17,799 bases of DNA from Chthonomonas sp035294505 (GTDB lineage: Bacteria; Armatimonadota; Chthonomonadetes; Chthonomonadales; Chthonomonadaceae), in contig NZ_DATGKU010000022.1 in the NCBI RefSeq assembly GCF_035294505.1, positions 1-17,799 on the forward strand, in the 5' to 3' direction. The position numbers were made by a program, and so were the translations under genes. This document shows positions 7,124-15,110 of this stretch, in pieces. The stretch's first letter is position 1, and each line of letters starts with the position of its first letter. Below the pieces are notes generated by a model, which was not told the DNA's origin, searched no databases, and was given only the letters and a program-made list of their open reading frames with translations.

Positions 7124-10100
7124 ATGCAGATACAACGAAGTGGGGAGAAACAGGATTATTTGGTATCGGCTCTGGTGCCGCTCTACAATGCGGCACGGTT
7201 TCTGCCAGGCCTCATAGAAGACCTCGAAGCACAGACTCTGGCTCCGCACCTCGAAATCGTGCTCTGCAACACGGCCTCGCCCCAAAATGAACAGTCCCTC
7301 CTCGCCGAATATATGCGTCGCTACCCCAATATCGTCTCCATCTATGTAGACCATCGAGAGAACGCTCATGAGGCGCTCAATCGGTGCATTCAGGTGGCAG
7401 GTGGACGCTATCTTACACTCGCCTGTGCCGATGACCGGCATCGGCCCGATGCCCTTGAGAAAATGGTGCAAGCGCTTGAAACCCATCCCAATGTAGGGCT
7501 TGTCTACGCCGATAGCCTCATTACGAACGGTGAGAACGAAACCTTTGCCAACAACAACGCCCACGCCGTTTTTCGCTGGCCGGAATATAGCCTGCGTCAA
7601 GCGCTTATGTACGCTATGTTCGGGCCCCAACCTATGTGGCGACGTGAGGTGCACGAAAAAGTCGGCCTCTTCGACCCAAGTCTTGTGGTGGTGGGAGATT
7701 ACGACCTGTTTTTGCGAATCGCGCATGGTTGCGGAGCCTACCACCTGCCGGAGATTTTGGGGCTGTTCCGGGCAGGAGGCCTTTCGATGAGCGGCAACGA
7801 TGCATGCACCAAAGAGACGTTGCAGGTGCTCCGCCGCTATCGTTCCACCATCCCTCTTGAAGACATCTACCCCGGACTGAACGCCGAATGGAAAAACGAT
7901 GCCTTTGCCCGTGCAGCCGCTCTCATGGACTATGCGCGCTCTCTGCTCGTCGCCTCGAGTGTCCCTGCAGAAATCGGATGGATACAGTCCCTATACGAGG
8001 AGGCAAGAACCCTTATAGGGGACCACCCTATTTTACTAAACAATTTGGCGGTTCTCGCATGGCTGAGCGGCCAGATGAAAGAGGCCACGGCAACGCTCGA
8101 AAAGCTTGCGCTCTTTGGTGTGCCTCTGGCCTTACAAAACCTTAATGCCGTTCGATCAACTCCCAACGGGCAAACACAAAATCTTGCGGTTGGAACTCTA
8201 CGCCATCCTGTAGTGCGCACACTGCCCGAACTTCTGCCGCCCAACTTGGTGCAACAACCTTGGAGCAAGGCAAGCCCCCAATCGCTTCTCCTGCCAGATG
8301 GACGCAAAGCCGATAAAAGCGCACTCTCTTTTATCGTAATTACCGGAGGCAAACGGCAAAATCTCATCGCCCTGATCGTTCAAAGCATTCGCAAGCAGCA
8401 CATCCCCAAATACGAGATTTTGATCTGCGGAAACTGCGAAGGGCTTCTGTTCGAGGGTGGAGATGTTACGCTTATTCCCTGCCCAGACCTCGCCGCACAA
8501 GGCAGGCTAGGAGCCATGCGAAACTGCGGTGTTGATCGAGCGCGTTACGAGACCCTCGTCTTTTTAGACGACGATTGTCTCCTGGATTCTGAGTGGTATG
8601 CTGGTTTCCTAAAAGGCCCCGATCGGTTCGACGTGCTCACCATGCAGGTGCGGATGCCGGACGGTACGCGCTATTGGGATCGTGTTACAAAGGCACCACA
8701 ACGCGGCCAAATGATTCTCTGTGAAGGGGAAGAGGATCACGACATCTACGCCACAGGCGGGGCCTCCCTCATGCGCGCGGAAGTCGCCCGGATGGTGCGC
8801 TGGAACGACCATCTAAAAGTGGGCGAAGAAGAGGATATAGACTTTTCTCGCCGCTGTCGAGCTATGGGCTACTCCATAGGCCATCTCTCCGATTGCCTTA
8901 TTTACCACGCCGATGCTACCTATACCTCGCTAGGCCGCTGGGTTTATCGTCGTAAAGAGGGACGTACGCACGACTGGATACACACCATAGAAACGCAAGA
9001 CCCTCTGCAACTCTATTCCGAAGCTTTGGCGCGTATTGAAAGGGGAGAGCTGGCAGAAAGTGTTGACTGTCTACGCTGGGGCACGCTGAATCATCCGATG
9101 AATCGCGAGTTTCGATTCGGGTTGTCCACCATTGCCTTCCTTGCCGGTGGGAATCTGCCGAACAACGCCTGGTATCCCAACGGCTGGCCGCGTTTCGTCC
9201 AATGGCTGGCCGAACTTCAAGAGGGAACGACGGTGGCCTCGCCTTCGGAACCGGCATTGTGCGTGGAGCACCGAGATCGCCCTCTCGCACCCTATTTCTT
9301 CGCCTCCCAACCCCATGAAAAGGCCATACCCCCCCAGTTTCAAACCCTCCCTGAAATGCGAGAGGCTCCAGATGCCCTGCTTTTCGCCTGGAGGCAGGCC
9401 GGCATAACTCCTAAGTTATGCGTGCGCCCCTGCAGTTCCCAAGCGCCTCAATATTCTCTGCTTGAGGCAGCTCTAATCAAAGCGCATCTGCTCGAGGAGG
9501 GGGTGACCAAAGCCGACCTGCATATAACATTCGCCCCCGATGAAGAGCCATCTGTAGAAGCCGCTATTCACATAGGACGACCGCAATGGCCAACGCTACT
9601 TCCATCCTCGGCATGGATTGGTGCCTGCCAAAAGCTCGACCGTATTTGGGTGCCCACCTCCTTTCACCGAGAGAGGCTACTCGAAGTCGGTATAGCGGCC
9701 GACAAAGTAAGCATAGTTCCATTTGCTGTTAACTTAGATCGCTATCGGCCGAAGACACGTGGGCATTCACAAACCTCGGTGTTGAAGGGCATGCGCCGCT
9801 TTAACTTTCTCGCGCACTTTGAATGGAGCCGCACAAATGACTGGGAGACGCTCGTCCGCGCCTTCCTTCAGGCGTTTCGACCGGAGGAGGATGTCGCGCT
9901 GGTGCTCCATCCCTTTGCCCTGCAGGAAAACACCGCCCAACGAATGCGACAGGAGTTAGCCCATTGCCTCCTTCCTATGCTGAGCGCCCGCCCCCACCCT
10001 AGCATCGTGTTGCAGACGACGCCATTGGAACCGGAGAACCTGCAGGCGCTTTATCGTGAGTGTCACTGCTTTGTCTCGGTGGCACGAACGAGCGACATAA

Positions 10101-10471
10101 AACGTTCGGCCATAGAAAGCATGGCCTATGGCCGCCCGGTGATCGCGCCGTCTTGGGGTGCCATGCAGGAGCTTTTTTCGGAGGAGACGGGCTATCCGGT
10201 ACAGGCCACGGAAACGCCCGTGAACTTCGTGGCGGCTCTAGAGAAGCCGTGGCTTCGCGAAGGGCGTTGGATTGATATTGATGTGGCCGACCTCAGCCGG
10301 CAGATGCGTGCCGCTTTCGAGAATCCAACCGAGGCGGATGCACGGGGAGAGCAGGCGCGTCTGTTTCTAAAACAGCACCATGATTATCGCGTGGTCGCTC
10401 CAATTCTTCAGCAAGAGCTAGACCGTTTGGGCATGAAGAATCCCTCCGTTGTTATCGAGTATCCGTTATAG
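7124..10471 (+). CDS. Three-domain glycosyltransferase (GT2-GT2-GT4 fusion)
   Basis: This 1115-residue cytoplasmic protein has no signal peptide or membrane span. Domain 1 (about 12-235) is a GT2 fold: ALVPLYNAARFLPGLI start, CADDRHRP acidic metal site (D103-D104) and VVGDYDLFLRIA. Residues 240-395 are helical with a TPR-like stretch (HPILLNNLAVLAWLSGQMKEA). Domain 2 (about 400-640) is a second GT2: SFIVITGGKRQN start, FLDDDCLLDSEWY (D482-D484), ATGGASLMR and GEEEDIDFSRRCRAMG. A linker with another TPR-like piece follows. Domain 3 (about 835-1105) is GT-B/GT4-like: DRIWVPTSFHRERL, VPFAVNLDRYRP and RSAIESMAYGRPVIAPSWG with E998. The upstream glutamate of the usual E-x7-E pair is not evident. 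Three domains suggest that one protein adds several sugars in sequence. It is the last operon gene, with AAGGA (7112-7116) as ribosome site. The acceptor (exopolysaccharide, lipid-linked oligosaccharide or protein) is unknown. Confidence 0.88.
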   Translation: MQIQRSGEKQDYLVSALVPLYNAARFLPGLIEDLEAQTLAPHLEIVLCNTASPQNEQSLLAEYMRRYPNIVSIYVDHRENAHEALNRCIQVAGGRYLTLACADDRHRPDALEKMVQALETHPNVGLVYADSLITNGENETFANNNAHAVFRWPEYSLRQALMYAMFGPQPMWRREVHEKVGLFDPSLVVVGDYDLFLRIAHGCGAYHLPEILGLFRAGGLSMSGNDACTKETLQVLRRYRSTIPLEDIYPGLNAEWKNDAFARAAALMDYARSLLVASSVPAEIGWIQSLYEEARTLIGDHPILLNNLAVLAWLSGQMKEATATLEKLALFGVPLALQNLNAVRSTPNGQTQNLAVGTLRHPVVRTLPELLPPNLVQQPWSKASPQSLLLPDGRKADKSALSFIVITGGKRQNLIALIVQSIRKQHIPKYEILICGNCEGLLFEGGDVTLIPCPDLAAQGRLGAMRNCGVDRARYETLVFLDDDCLLDSEWYAGFLKGPDRFDVLTMQVRMPDGTRYWDRVTKAPQRGQMILCEGEEDHDIYATGGASLMRAEVARMVRWNDHLKVGEEEDIDFSRRCRAMGYSIGHLSDCLIYHADATYTSLGRWVYRRKEGRTHDWIHTIETQDPLQLYSEALARIERGELAESVDCLRWGTLNHPMNREFRFGLSTIAFLAGGNLPNNAWYPNGWPRFVQWLAELQEGTTVASPSEPALCVEHRDRPLAPYFFASQPHEKAIPPQFQTLPEMREAPDALLFAWRQAGITPKLCVRPCSSQAPQYSLLEAALIKAHLLEEGVTKADLHITFAPDEEPSVEAAIHIGRPQWPTLLPSSAWIGACQKLDRIWVPTSFHRERLLEVGIAADKVSIVPFAVNLDRYRPKTRGHSQTSVLKGMRRFNFLAHFEWSRTNDWETLVRAFLQAFRPEEDVALVLHPFALQENTAQRMRQELAHCLLPMLSARPHPSIVLQTTPLEPENLQALYRECHCFVSVARTSDIKRSAIESMAYGRPVIAPSWGAMQELFSEETGYPVQATETPVNFVAALEKPWLREGRWIDIDVADLSRQMRAAFENPTEADARGEQARLFLKQHHDYRVVAPILQQELDRLGMKNPSVVIEYPL

Positions 10472-10473
10472 CA

Positions 10474-10608
10474 ACACTCCGCTCGGTCTAAAGCCCAGCA
10501 GCTTCTCACAGCAGCCTGCGAGCTACGCGGACATGAGGGAGGATAGGCATCTGTAGGGGTAGGTCCTGTGCCTACCCCTACGGTCGTGGATAGCCCATCC
10601 CCCTTCTG
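10474..10608 (+). repeat. Dispersed intergenic repeat, copy 2
   Basis: The first 62 bases (10474-10535) align without gaps to 473-534 at about 79% identity. The copies then diverge, with extra sequence here, and share CTACCCCTAC (10572-10581) and CCTTCTG (10602-10608). It starts 3 bases after the stop of the glycosyltransferase gene and ends just before the promoter of the next gene. Copies 1 and 2 are direct repeats that bracket the whole seven-gene operon. Confidence 0.65.
10553..10581. repeat. GTAGGGG-type hairpin
   Basis: GTAGGGGTAGG (10553-10563) and CCTACCCCTAC (10571-10581) form a perfect 11-bp stem around a 7-base loop. TAGGCA (10544-10549) can instead pair with TGCCTA (10569-10574). 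No T run follows, so it is a weak candidate for ending the operon transcript as a classical intrinsic terminator. It belongs to the same palindrome type as 620-671. Confidence 0.6.
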
Positions 10609-10624
10609 CTAGACAAATATATGC

Positions 10625-10653
10625 TTGCGCTCTTGAAAAGAACGCCGTATAAT
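10625..10653 (+). promoter_or_regulatory. Sigma-70-type promoter of the small-protein gene
   Basis: A perfect -10 box TATAAT (10648-10653) is preceded at exactly 17 bases by TTGCGC (10625-10630), a partial -35 match of three of six bases. Transcription would start near 10660, about 35 bases before the ATG at 10696. This excludes the ATG at 10621 as a translation start and separates the small gene from the upstream operon. Confidence 0.6.
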
Positions 10654-10695
10654 GTATTCCGTCCTATTTCGATAAAATGCGCAGGTGAGTTGTCC

Positions 10696-10905
10696 ATGCG
10701 ATCTATTTTAACTCCCGCCCAAAAGGCAGCAAATGCCCTTAAGCGTGCAGAGCGTGCGCTCCGCGACTGGCAAGACGACCCGGCCAGCCCACGCCGTGAT
10801 GTAGATAAGATGCTTGCGGCTCTGGCCGAGTTGCGAATGCTGGTTCAAGCCCACCTTTTGGAGGAAATAGAGAAACGCGCCGCTAGCCCGCCCTCTAATC
10901 GCTAG
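10696..10905 (+). CDS. Small helical protein of unknown function (69 residues)
   Basis: The start is placed at ATG 10696 because AGGTGA (10683-10688) lies 7 bases upstream and a promoter with TATAAT at 10648 would start the transcript near 10660. The frame itself is open further upstream to 10621. The product is rich in Ala, Leu, Arg and Glu and reads as two amphipathic helices (about 7-24 and 32-60) joined by a DDPASPRRD turn, with a disordered Pro/Ser tail. There is no signal peptide, membrane segment or cysteine. The family is not recognised, and a cytoplasmic protein-protein or nucleoid-type role would only be a guess. Its TAG overlaps the TAG of the convergent minus-strand gene in the sequence CTAG (10902-10905). 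Confidence 0.6.
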   Translation: MRSILTPAQKAANALKRAERALRDWQDDPASPRRDVDKMLAALAELRMLVQAHLLEEIEKRAASPPSNR

Positions 10906-13628
10906 CGCTTTGCACTTTGTGCCCCAACTCTTATCGTTAATGAGGCCTTTCCCTCTAACGCGACGACCAACCTTCCTGTCGGTTGGTCGAAAGTTGTGGT
11001 GCCCATCTGTGCAGGCTTGCCGTTAACCAACACCTCTGGCTTTGTTTGAAACCCACTCACAAGCGCATAGTATCTTCCCTTTGGCCAACCGTTCACTTCA
11101 CAGATCACCTCGTTGCTGGTCTCCCGCACCGCTTCTATCGCTCCTGGTGCTTGCAACAGCAGATGGTGTTTTGGAAAGGCACGCAGTGAATAGAGCGGCG
11201 TTTTACGGAAGAGAGAGGGAAGTTCTGCAAAGAGGGTGCAGGGATTAATGGCCGGGTCATTGCGAATTTGGCCTTTCAGATTGAAAGAGTCGGGCAGCAG
11301 CCCCTGTCGTAATGGGTCGGAGCCAACCGGCCAGGTCTGTTGAATACCGGAGATCGTGATTCCGTCGGCGATCTGCCGCCATGGACCTTTGGGATCAAAC
11401 GGGGCCAGCTGATAGAGGGCGCTTGCGTAGACAAGGCCACACCATTGCACCGGTAGGCCCATCCAGTTTGGAGCAACCCAATGCGTTGCTCCGAAAACGG
11501 GCGGAGTGGCATAAGGACCAACGGCCTGACCGGTAGGGTTGTAGAGATAGACGAAAGGAAGCCCCGTCCACGCCCACGCTTTGGCGCGTTCGAGAAACGC
11601 TTTATCTCCGGTTAGCATGTAACCAAGCACAAACGCATGAACGAGGTGAGCAGACGCCAAAATATCGGGCGTATGCAGCGGTACCTCCCACGACTGTGCC
11701 CCTCTAGGCACCGTGTTATCGAACTGTTCAAGAGCGCGCAGATGCTGCAGCGCGAGACCGATGAGCGTGGGATCGCCGGAGGCAATTGCGTTCTGGAGGA
11801 GGTTTACCACCACGCCGGCTGTAAGCCCGTTTGCAGTACGTGTGGGGTTGGTGCTCGCCAAATCCTCCCCATGGGGCGGTGGATTGTAGAGGATGGTGCC
11901 CTCCGGTGTAAATTGTGATAGAATGTTGCGGGCTGCTGCGGCCGCAGTGTCGGCGTTCTCCATCACATGCCCAAAAACGAGAGAAGGCACAGGAAAGTGA
12001 ACATGCCCTATTCCCGCACTGTTTAAATCCTGCGGAGGCACAGCAGAGAGATAGCGCTTGGCTCCCGCTTCAAGCTCTTGGGCCAGGGTGGTATCGGCTC
12101 CGTGCACTGCCGCATAGAGCATCATAGTGGGCGCATCGGCGACGGGCTGAGGCCCAAAGTTGGGGTATGCATGGCGCAACCTATCTCCTTCAACAATGCC
12201 GGAATGGAGCCACCCCGCTGCAGCCAAGTGAAGACAGCCCTGCCAATCGAGATGCGCATCCGGCAGGTGAGGCAGTCCCCAGAGACTTACGTAGCGTTGA
12301 ATGGCCGGAACAACGGTCTGCCCATCGCCACAGAGAATGTAGGCCGTACCATGGAAGGGCTTTTCTGGTGAAAGGGTAACGCCATCGTATGGAAGCAGAC
12401 TTCCCTCCTCGCGATTAAGACCGTTAGAGCCGGGGCAGAGAATCCCCATTACCTGTGCGCCGGAGTGAAATTGCCTATCTGGCGTATCGAAGAGAGCGCA
12501 CACGTTCGACTCCATCTGCCAGGAGAGGGCGATCCAGCGGTGCTGGGCAACCACCACCATCAGCGGGAAAGTTATCTTCTCGGTATCCGGCACCTGACGA
12601 TTGGCCTGCGGGCCGCGAATATCCGCTTGGCTGCTGGAAGGTTCATCCGGCCCGAGGTACTCTAGTCCAGGAAAGAGCGCCTGAGTCTTGTGTTCCCCAA
12701 AGCTGCCCAGCCCCGGAAAAAGCAGAAAGACAGGTAGGAAAACGACGTTGCGGGGCCGGTTGACATTGACCTCTACATCCACTTGAATAAGGTTGGGCGC
12801 AGCAGCAGAAAACGTTTGGCGAAACCTCCATGTGGCACCGTCTGGGTCTTGCAGGGTAGTGTGTACCATGAGAGCACCTTCCTCTTTTTGCACAGAGGTG
12901 GTACCCTTGAGAGGGATAAAACGGGCCTCACCGTTCTCCATATAGCCGATCAGGGCTTGATTATCGCCGGCGGCCATGGTCTCGCCTCGAAACCTCACTA
13001 CAAAGTCGCCCATCTGATCGGGATTTTGCAACAGCTCTAAGGAACCGCTTAGAAGACGGAGAGCCTTTGGCGAAAGAACCGGCACTGTGGGGCGCGGCCA
13101 TGAAGGTGGCTGAAGGATGGCTCGTTTTTCAAAAGCCATCCAGGCCACGGTGCAACTGCCTTGATCGCCCGGCGGGTCGAAACGAATCTGATAACGGGGG
13201 CCTAGCGGAGGAACCGGCATCCGCAGTGTATCCCACCGTTTTGCGGGAACAGGGAACCGAACGGAAGCTGGCTCGGTGGGTGTGGTGCCGGCCGGAAAGT
13301 AAAAAAGCTGCCCGACACCGCCTTGCTCCGAATAGAGATGGATGGAAAACCAGAGCGGCTGGTTTGGGGGATAGTCGAAAACAGGGCCGAAGAGATAGGG
13401 GTCTTCCCCACCAATGCGTATCTGCAAGCCTTCGGGAGTTTGCGAGAGACCGGCAATATCGTGGGTCGGCTGCCATTGCCAGGCATATTGACTTTGGCGA
13501 AGATCGAAACGTACGATCTCTTGAGCTTCCGCTTTGGCGACAAGCCCCGTCCCAACGAACAGAAGACAGAGGAAGAGATAGAGGTCGAATCTACCTAGTA
13601 ACACTTGGAAGCAGTCTGTACCGAGCAT
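10902..13628 (-). CDS. Large secreted protein, possible glycan-active six-hairpin fold
   Basis: The 908-residue product starts with a Sec signal peptide: short charged region, hydrophobic LYLFLCLLFVGTGLVA, and AKAEA before QE, with cleavage likely after residue 35. The next 150 or so residues are beta-rich and Trp/Phe/Pro-rich, with FDLRQSQYAWQW and later IRFDPPGDQGSCTVAWMAFEK, resembling a jelly-roll carbohydrate-binding domain. Residues of about 450-800 are helical with repeated Ala/Leu-rich pairs (for example LAAAGWLHSG, AHLVHAFVLGYMLTGDKAFLERAKAWAW), as in (alpha/alpha)6-barrel glycosidases and lyases. The C-terminus returns to beta sheet. No catalytic motif was recognised, so enzyme activity is only suggested. 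The start is firm: AGGAGG (complement of 13637-13642) lies 8 bases before the ATG. The divergent neighbour is a GH57 glycosidase, which supports a carbohydrate role. Confidence 0.75.
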   Translation of the reverse strand: MLGTDCFQVLLGRFDLYLFLCLLFVGTGLVAKAEAQEIVRFDLRQSQYAWQWQPTHDIAGLSQTPEGLQIRIGGEDPYLFGPVFDYPPNQPLWFSIHLYSEQGGVGQLFYFPAGTTPTEPASVRFPVPAKRWDTLRMPVPPLGPRYQIRFDPPGDQGSCTVAWMAFEKRAILQPPSWPRPTVPVLSPKALRLLSGSLELLQNPDQMGDFVVRFRGETMAAGDNQALIGYMENGEARFIPLKGTTSVQKEEGALMVHTTLQDPDGATWRFRQTFSAAAPNLIQVDVEVNVNRPRNVVFLPVFLLFPGLGSFGEHKTQALFPGLEYLGPDEPSSSQADIRGPQANRQVPDTEKITFPLMVVVAQHRWIALSWQMESNVCALFDTPDRQFHSGAQVMGILCPGSNGLNREEGSLLPYDGVTLSPEKPFHGTAYILCGDGQTVVPAIQRYVSLWGLPHLPDAHLDWQGCLHLAAAGWLHSGIVEGDRLRHAYPNFGPQPVADAPTMMLYAAVHGADTTLAQELEAGAKRYLSAVPPQDLNSAGIGHVHFPVPSLVFGHVMENADTAAAAARNILSQFTPEGTILYNPPPHGEDLASTNPTRTANGLTAGVVVNLLQNAIASGDPTLIGLALQHLRALEQFDNTVPRGAQSWEVPLHTPDILASAHLVHAFVLGYMLTGDKAFLERAKAWAWTGLPFVYLYNPTGQAVGPYATPPVFGATHWVAPNWMGLPVQWCGLVYASALYQLAPFDPKGPWRQIADGITISGIQQTWPVGSDPLRQGLLPDSFNLKGQIRNDPAINPCTLFAELPSLFRKTPLYSLRAFPKHHLLLQAPGAIEAVRETSNEVICEVNGWPKGRYYALVSGFQTKPEVLVNGKPAQMGTTTFDQPTGRLVVALEGKASLTIRVGAQSAKR

Positions 13629-13636
13629 TGGTAAAA

Positions 13637-13642
13637 CCTCCT
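13637..13642 (-). promoter_or_regulatory. Consensus Shine-Dalgarno site fixing the start of the secreted protein
   Basis: CCTCCT on the plus strand reads AGGAGG on the minus strand, 8 bases before the ATG at 13628. It is the strongest ribosome site in the window and suggests efficient translation of the secreted protein. The 116-base divergent gap also holds TATACT (13680-13685, plus strand), which could be a -10 box for the GH57 gene, but no acceptable -35 lies at the right distance. Confidence 0.7.
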
Positions 13643-13744
13643 GAAGAGGGGTCTAGTAGTATTTGTGCGGTGTTCCAGATATACTTACATGGGGAAAGAC
13701 GTTTCTCCTGCCTGCTCTGCTCTTTCAGAAAGGAATAGAGGCCT

Positions 13745-14977
13745 GTGACGCTAGTCACCTTCTTTTTTTTCGCACATCAGCCGTTTCGTCTTAGCGCTTA
13801 CGAACAGCGCAGCCCACGTCGTGATCTGGCACCCGAGGAGTTTTATGACACCTATTTCGACGACACCCTAAACCGCCAAATCTTTCAACGAGTGGCCGAA
13901 AAATGTTACTATCCAGCTTCAAGGATACTGTTAGAGCTTGTTCGTGAACATAGGGAAACCGAAAAACCGTTTAAATTCGCCTTTGGACTTTCGGGCACGC
14001 TCCTAGAACAGGCTCAACGTTACGATCCAGGTGTTATTGCGCTTTGGCAAGAGCTTGCAGCCACCGGTTGTGTCGAATTTACCGGTGAGACCTACTACCA
14101 CTCGTTAAGCAGTCTCTTCCCTGGAGATAGAACGGAGTTTCATGAGCAGTGCCGGCTTCACGCCGATACCATCGAGCGCCTATTCGGCAGGCGTCCCACC
14201 GTCTTTCGCAACACGGAGTGCCTTTACAACGATACGGTGGCCTGGCATGTGCAGCAGATGGGCTATGAGGGCATCATTACAGAAGGGGTGGATTGGGTTT
14301 TAGAGGGTTGGCGCTCGCCGGATTTCGTCTACGAGGCGCCCTGTGGCCTGCCCGTTCTGTTACGGAACTATCGCCTTTCCGATGACATTGCCTATCGCTT
14401 TCCAAACCGCCACTGGGACCAGTGGCCTTTAGATGCCGAAAAGTTCGCCTTTTGGCTCTCTACCAACACCGACATGAACGTGCTTTTGGCCATGGACTAC
14501 GAGGCTTTCGGGGAGCACATCTGGGCCGATACAGGCATCTTCGACTTTCTGCGCAATCTTCCCGGAGCAATTAAACGTCACCCGCAACTCGAATTTGTAA
14601 CGCCCACAGAGGCCATTCGCCGTCTGCCTCGCGTGGGCACCATCCACGTGCACGATTTCGCAACTATTTCATGGGCCGATAAAGAGCGCGACACCTCCGC
14701 CTGGCTAGGCAACGAAATGCAACAGTTTGCTTTTGAAGAGATCAAACGCATGGAGGCGCCCATTCGTGCCACAGGCCACCCAGAGTTTTTACGCATTTGG
14801 CGCCTGTTGCAGACAAGCGACCATCTCTACTATCTTTCAACAAAAGCCCTAAGTGACGGGGATGTCCACCAGTACTTTAGCGCCTATGGCTCCCTCTTTG
14901 AGGCCTTCATACGCCTTCAAACCGCCTTGAGTGACCTGCTTCATCGGGCAGAACGCTATGTCGAGCAAGGCTCCTGA
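13745..14977 (+). CDS. GH57 family glycoside hydrolase (alpha-amylase/4-alpha-glucanotransferase type)
   Basis: The 410-residue protein shows the conserved regions of GH57 in order: FFFFAHQPFRL with H11-Q12-P13, GLSGTLLEQ (81-89), EFTGETYYHSLSSL (111-124), FRNTECLYND with the nucleophile E158, and LAMDYEAFGEH with the acid/base D251. GH57 enzymes hydrolyse or rearrange alpha-1,4-glucans. No signal peptide is visible, so it should act in the cytoplasm, probably on glycogen or maltodextrins. The length fits the short single-barrel GH57 proteins rather than the longer amylopullulanases or branching enzymes, and exact specificity cannot be read from sequence. The GTG start at 13745 is favoured by AAAGGA ending at 13734 and because HQP then sits near the N-terminus as usual. 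It is divergent from the secreted protein gene and convergent with uvrA. Confidence 0.92.
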   Translation: MTLVTFFFFAHQPFRLSAYEQRSPRRDLAPEEFYDTYFDDTLNRQIFQRVAEKCYYPASRILLELVREHRETEKPFKFAFGLSGTLLEQAQRYDPGVIALWQELAATGCVEFTGETYYHSLSSLFPGDRTEFHEQCRLHADTIERLFGRRPTVFRNTECLYNDTVAWHVQQMGYEGIITEGVDWVLEGWRSPDFVYEAPCGLPVLLRNYRLSDDIAYRFPNRHWDQWPLDAEKFAFWLSTNTDMNVLLAMDYEAFGEHIWADTGIFDFLRNLPGAIKRHPQLEFVTPTEAIRRLPRVGTIHVHDFATISWADKERDTSAWLGNEMQQFAFEEIKRMEAPIRATGHPEFLRIWRLLQTSDHLYYLSTKALSDGDVHQYFSAYGSLFEAFIRLQTALSDLLHRAERYVEQGS

Positions 14978-15029
14978 CCCATCTGCCCATCTATAAAGCC
15001 ATCTGCTGCTGCCAAACCCCACAAAAATA

Positions 15030-15051
15030 AAGGAGGCGTTCTCGCCTCCTT
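15030..15051 (-). terminator. Intrinsic terminator between uvrA and the GH57 gene
   Basis: AAGGAGGC (15030-15037) and GCCTCCTT (15044-15051) form a perfect 8-bp stem with a 6-base loop. On the minus strand the stem is followed by TATTTTTGT, a good T-rich tail, about 60 bases beyond the uvrA stop. On the plus strand the tail is AAGTTCTCTCTCTT, weaker but possibly usable for the GH57 transcript. Confidence 0.8.
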
Positions 15052-15110
15052 AAGTTCTCTCTCTTCGAAATGTATCTAAACGCACATGGTAGAAGCGACA
15101 GCTAAGCTAC

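Noticed and set aside
6887..7744. 285-residue open frame on the minus strand across the dehydrase/glycosyltransferase junction
   Set aside because: Both plus-strand genes show convincing motifs across this region, and the minus frame has a low-complexity, motif-free sequence.
808..10471. Central-metabolism pyruvate or acetoin dehydrogenase operon
   Set aside because: Only E1 subunits are present, with no E2, E3, lipoate or acetoin genes. All other members are sugar-nucleotide enzymes or glycosyltransferases.
10621..10695. Upstream extension of the small-protein gene to ATG 10621
   Set aside because: The promoter -35 and -10 boxes lie inside this stretch, so the transcript would start after the ATG. 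The ATG at 10696 has the better ribosome site.
13067..13738. 223-residue plus-strand open frame ahead of the GH57 gene
   Set aside because: It is antisense to the N-terminal coding part of the secreted protein, which has a signal peptide and consensus ribosome site. The frame is Arg-rich and without recognisable domains.
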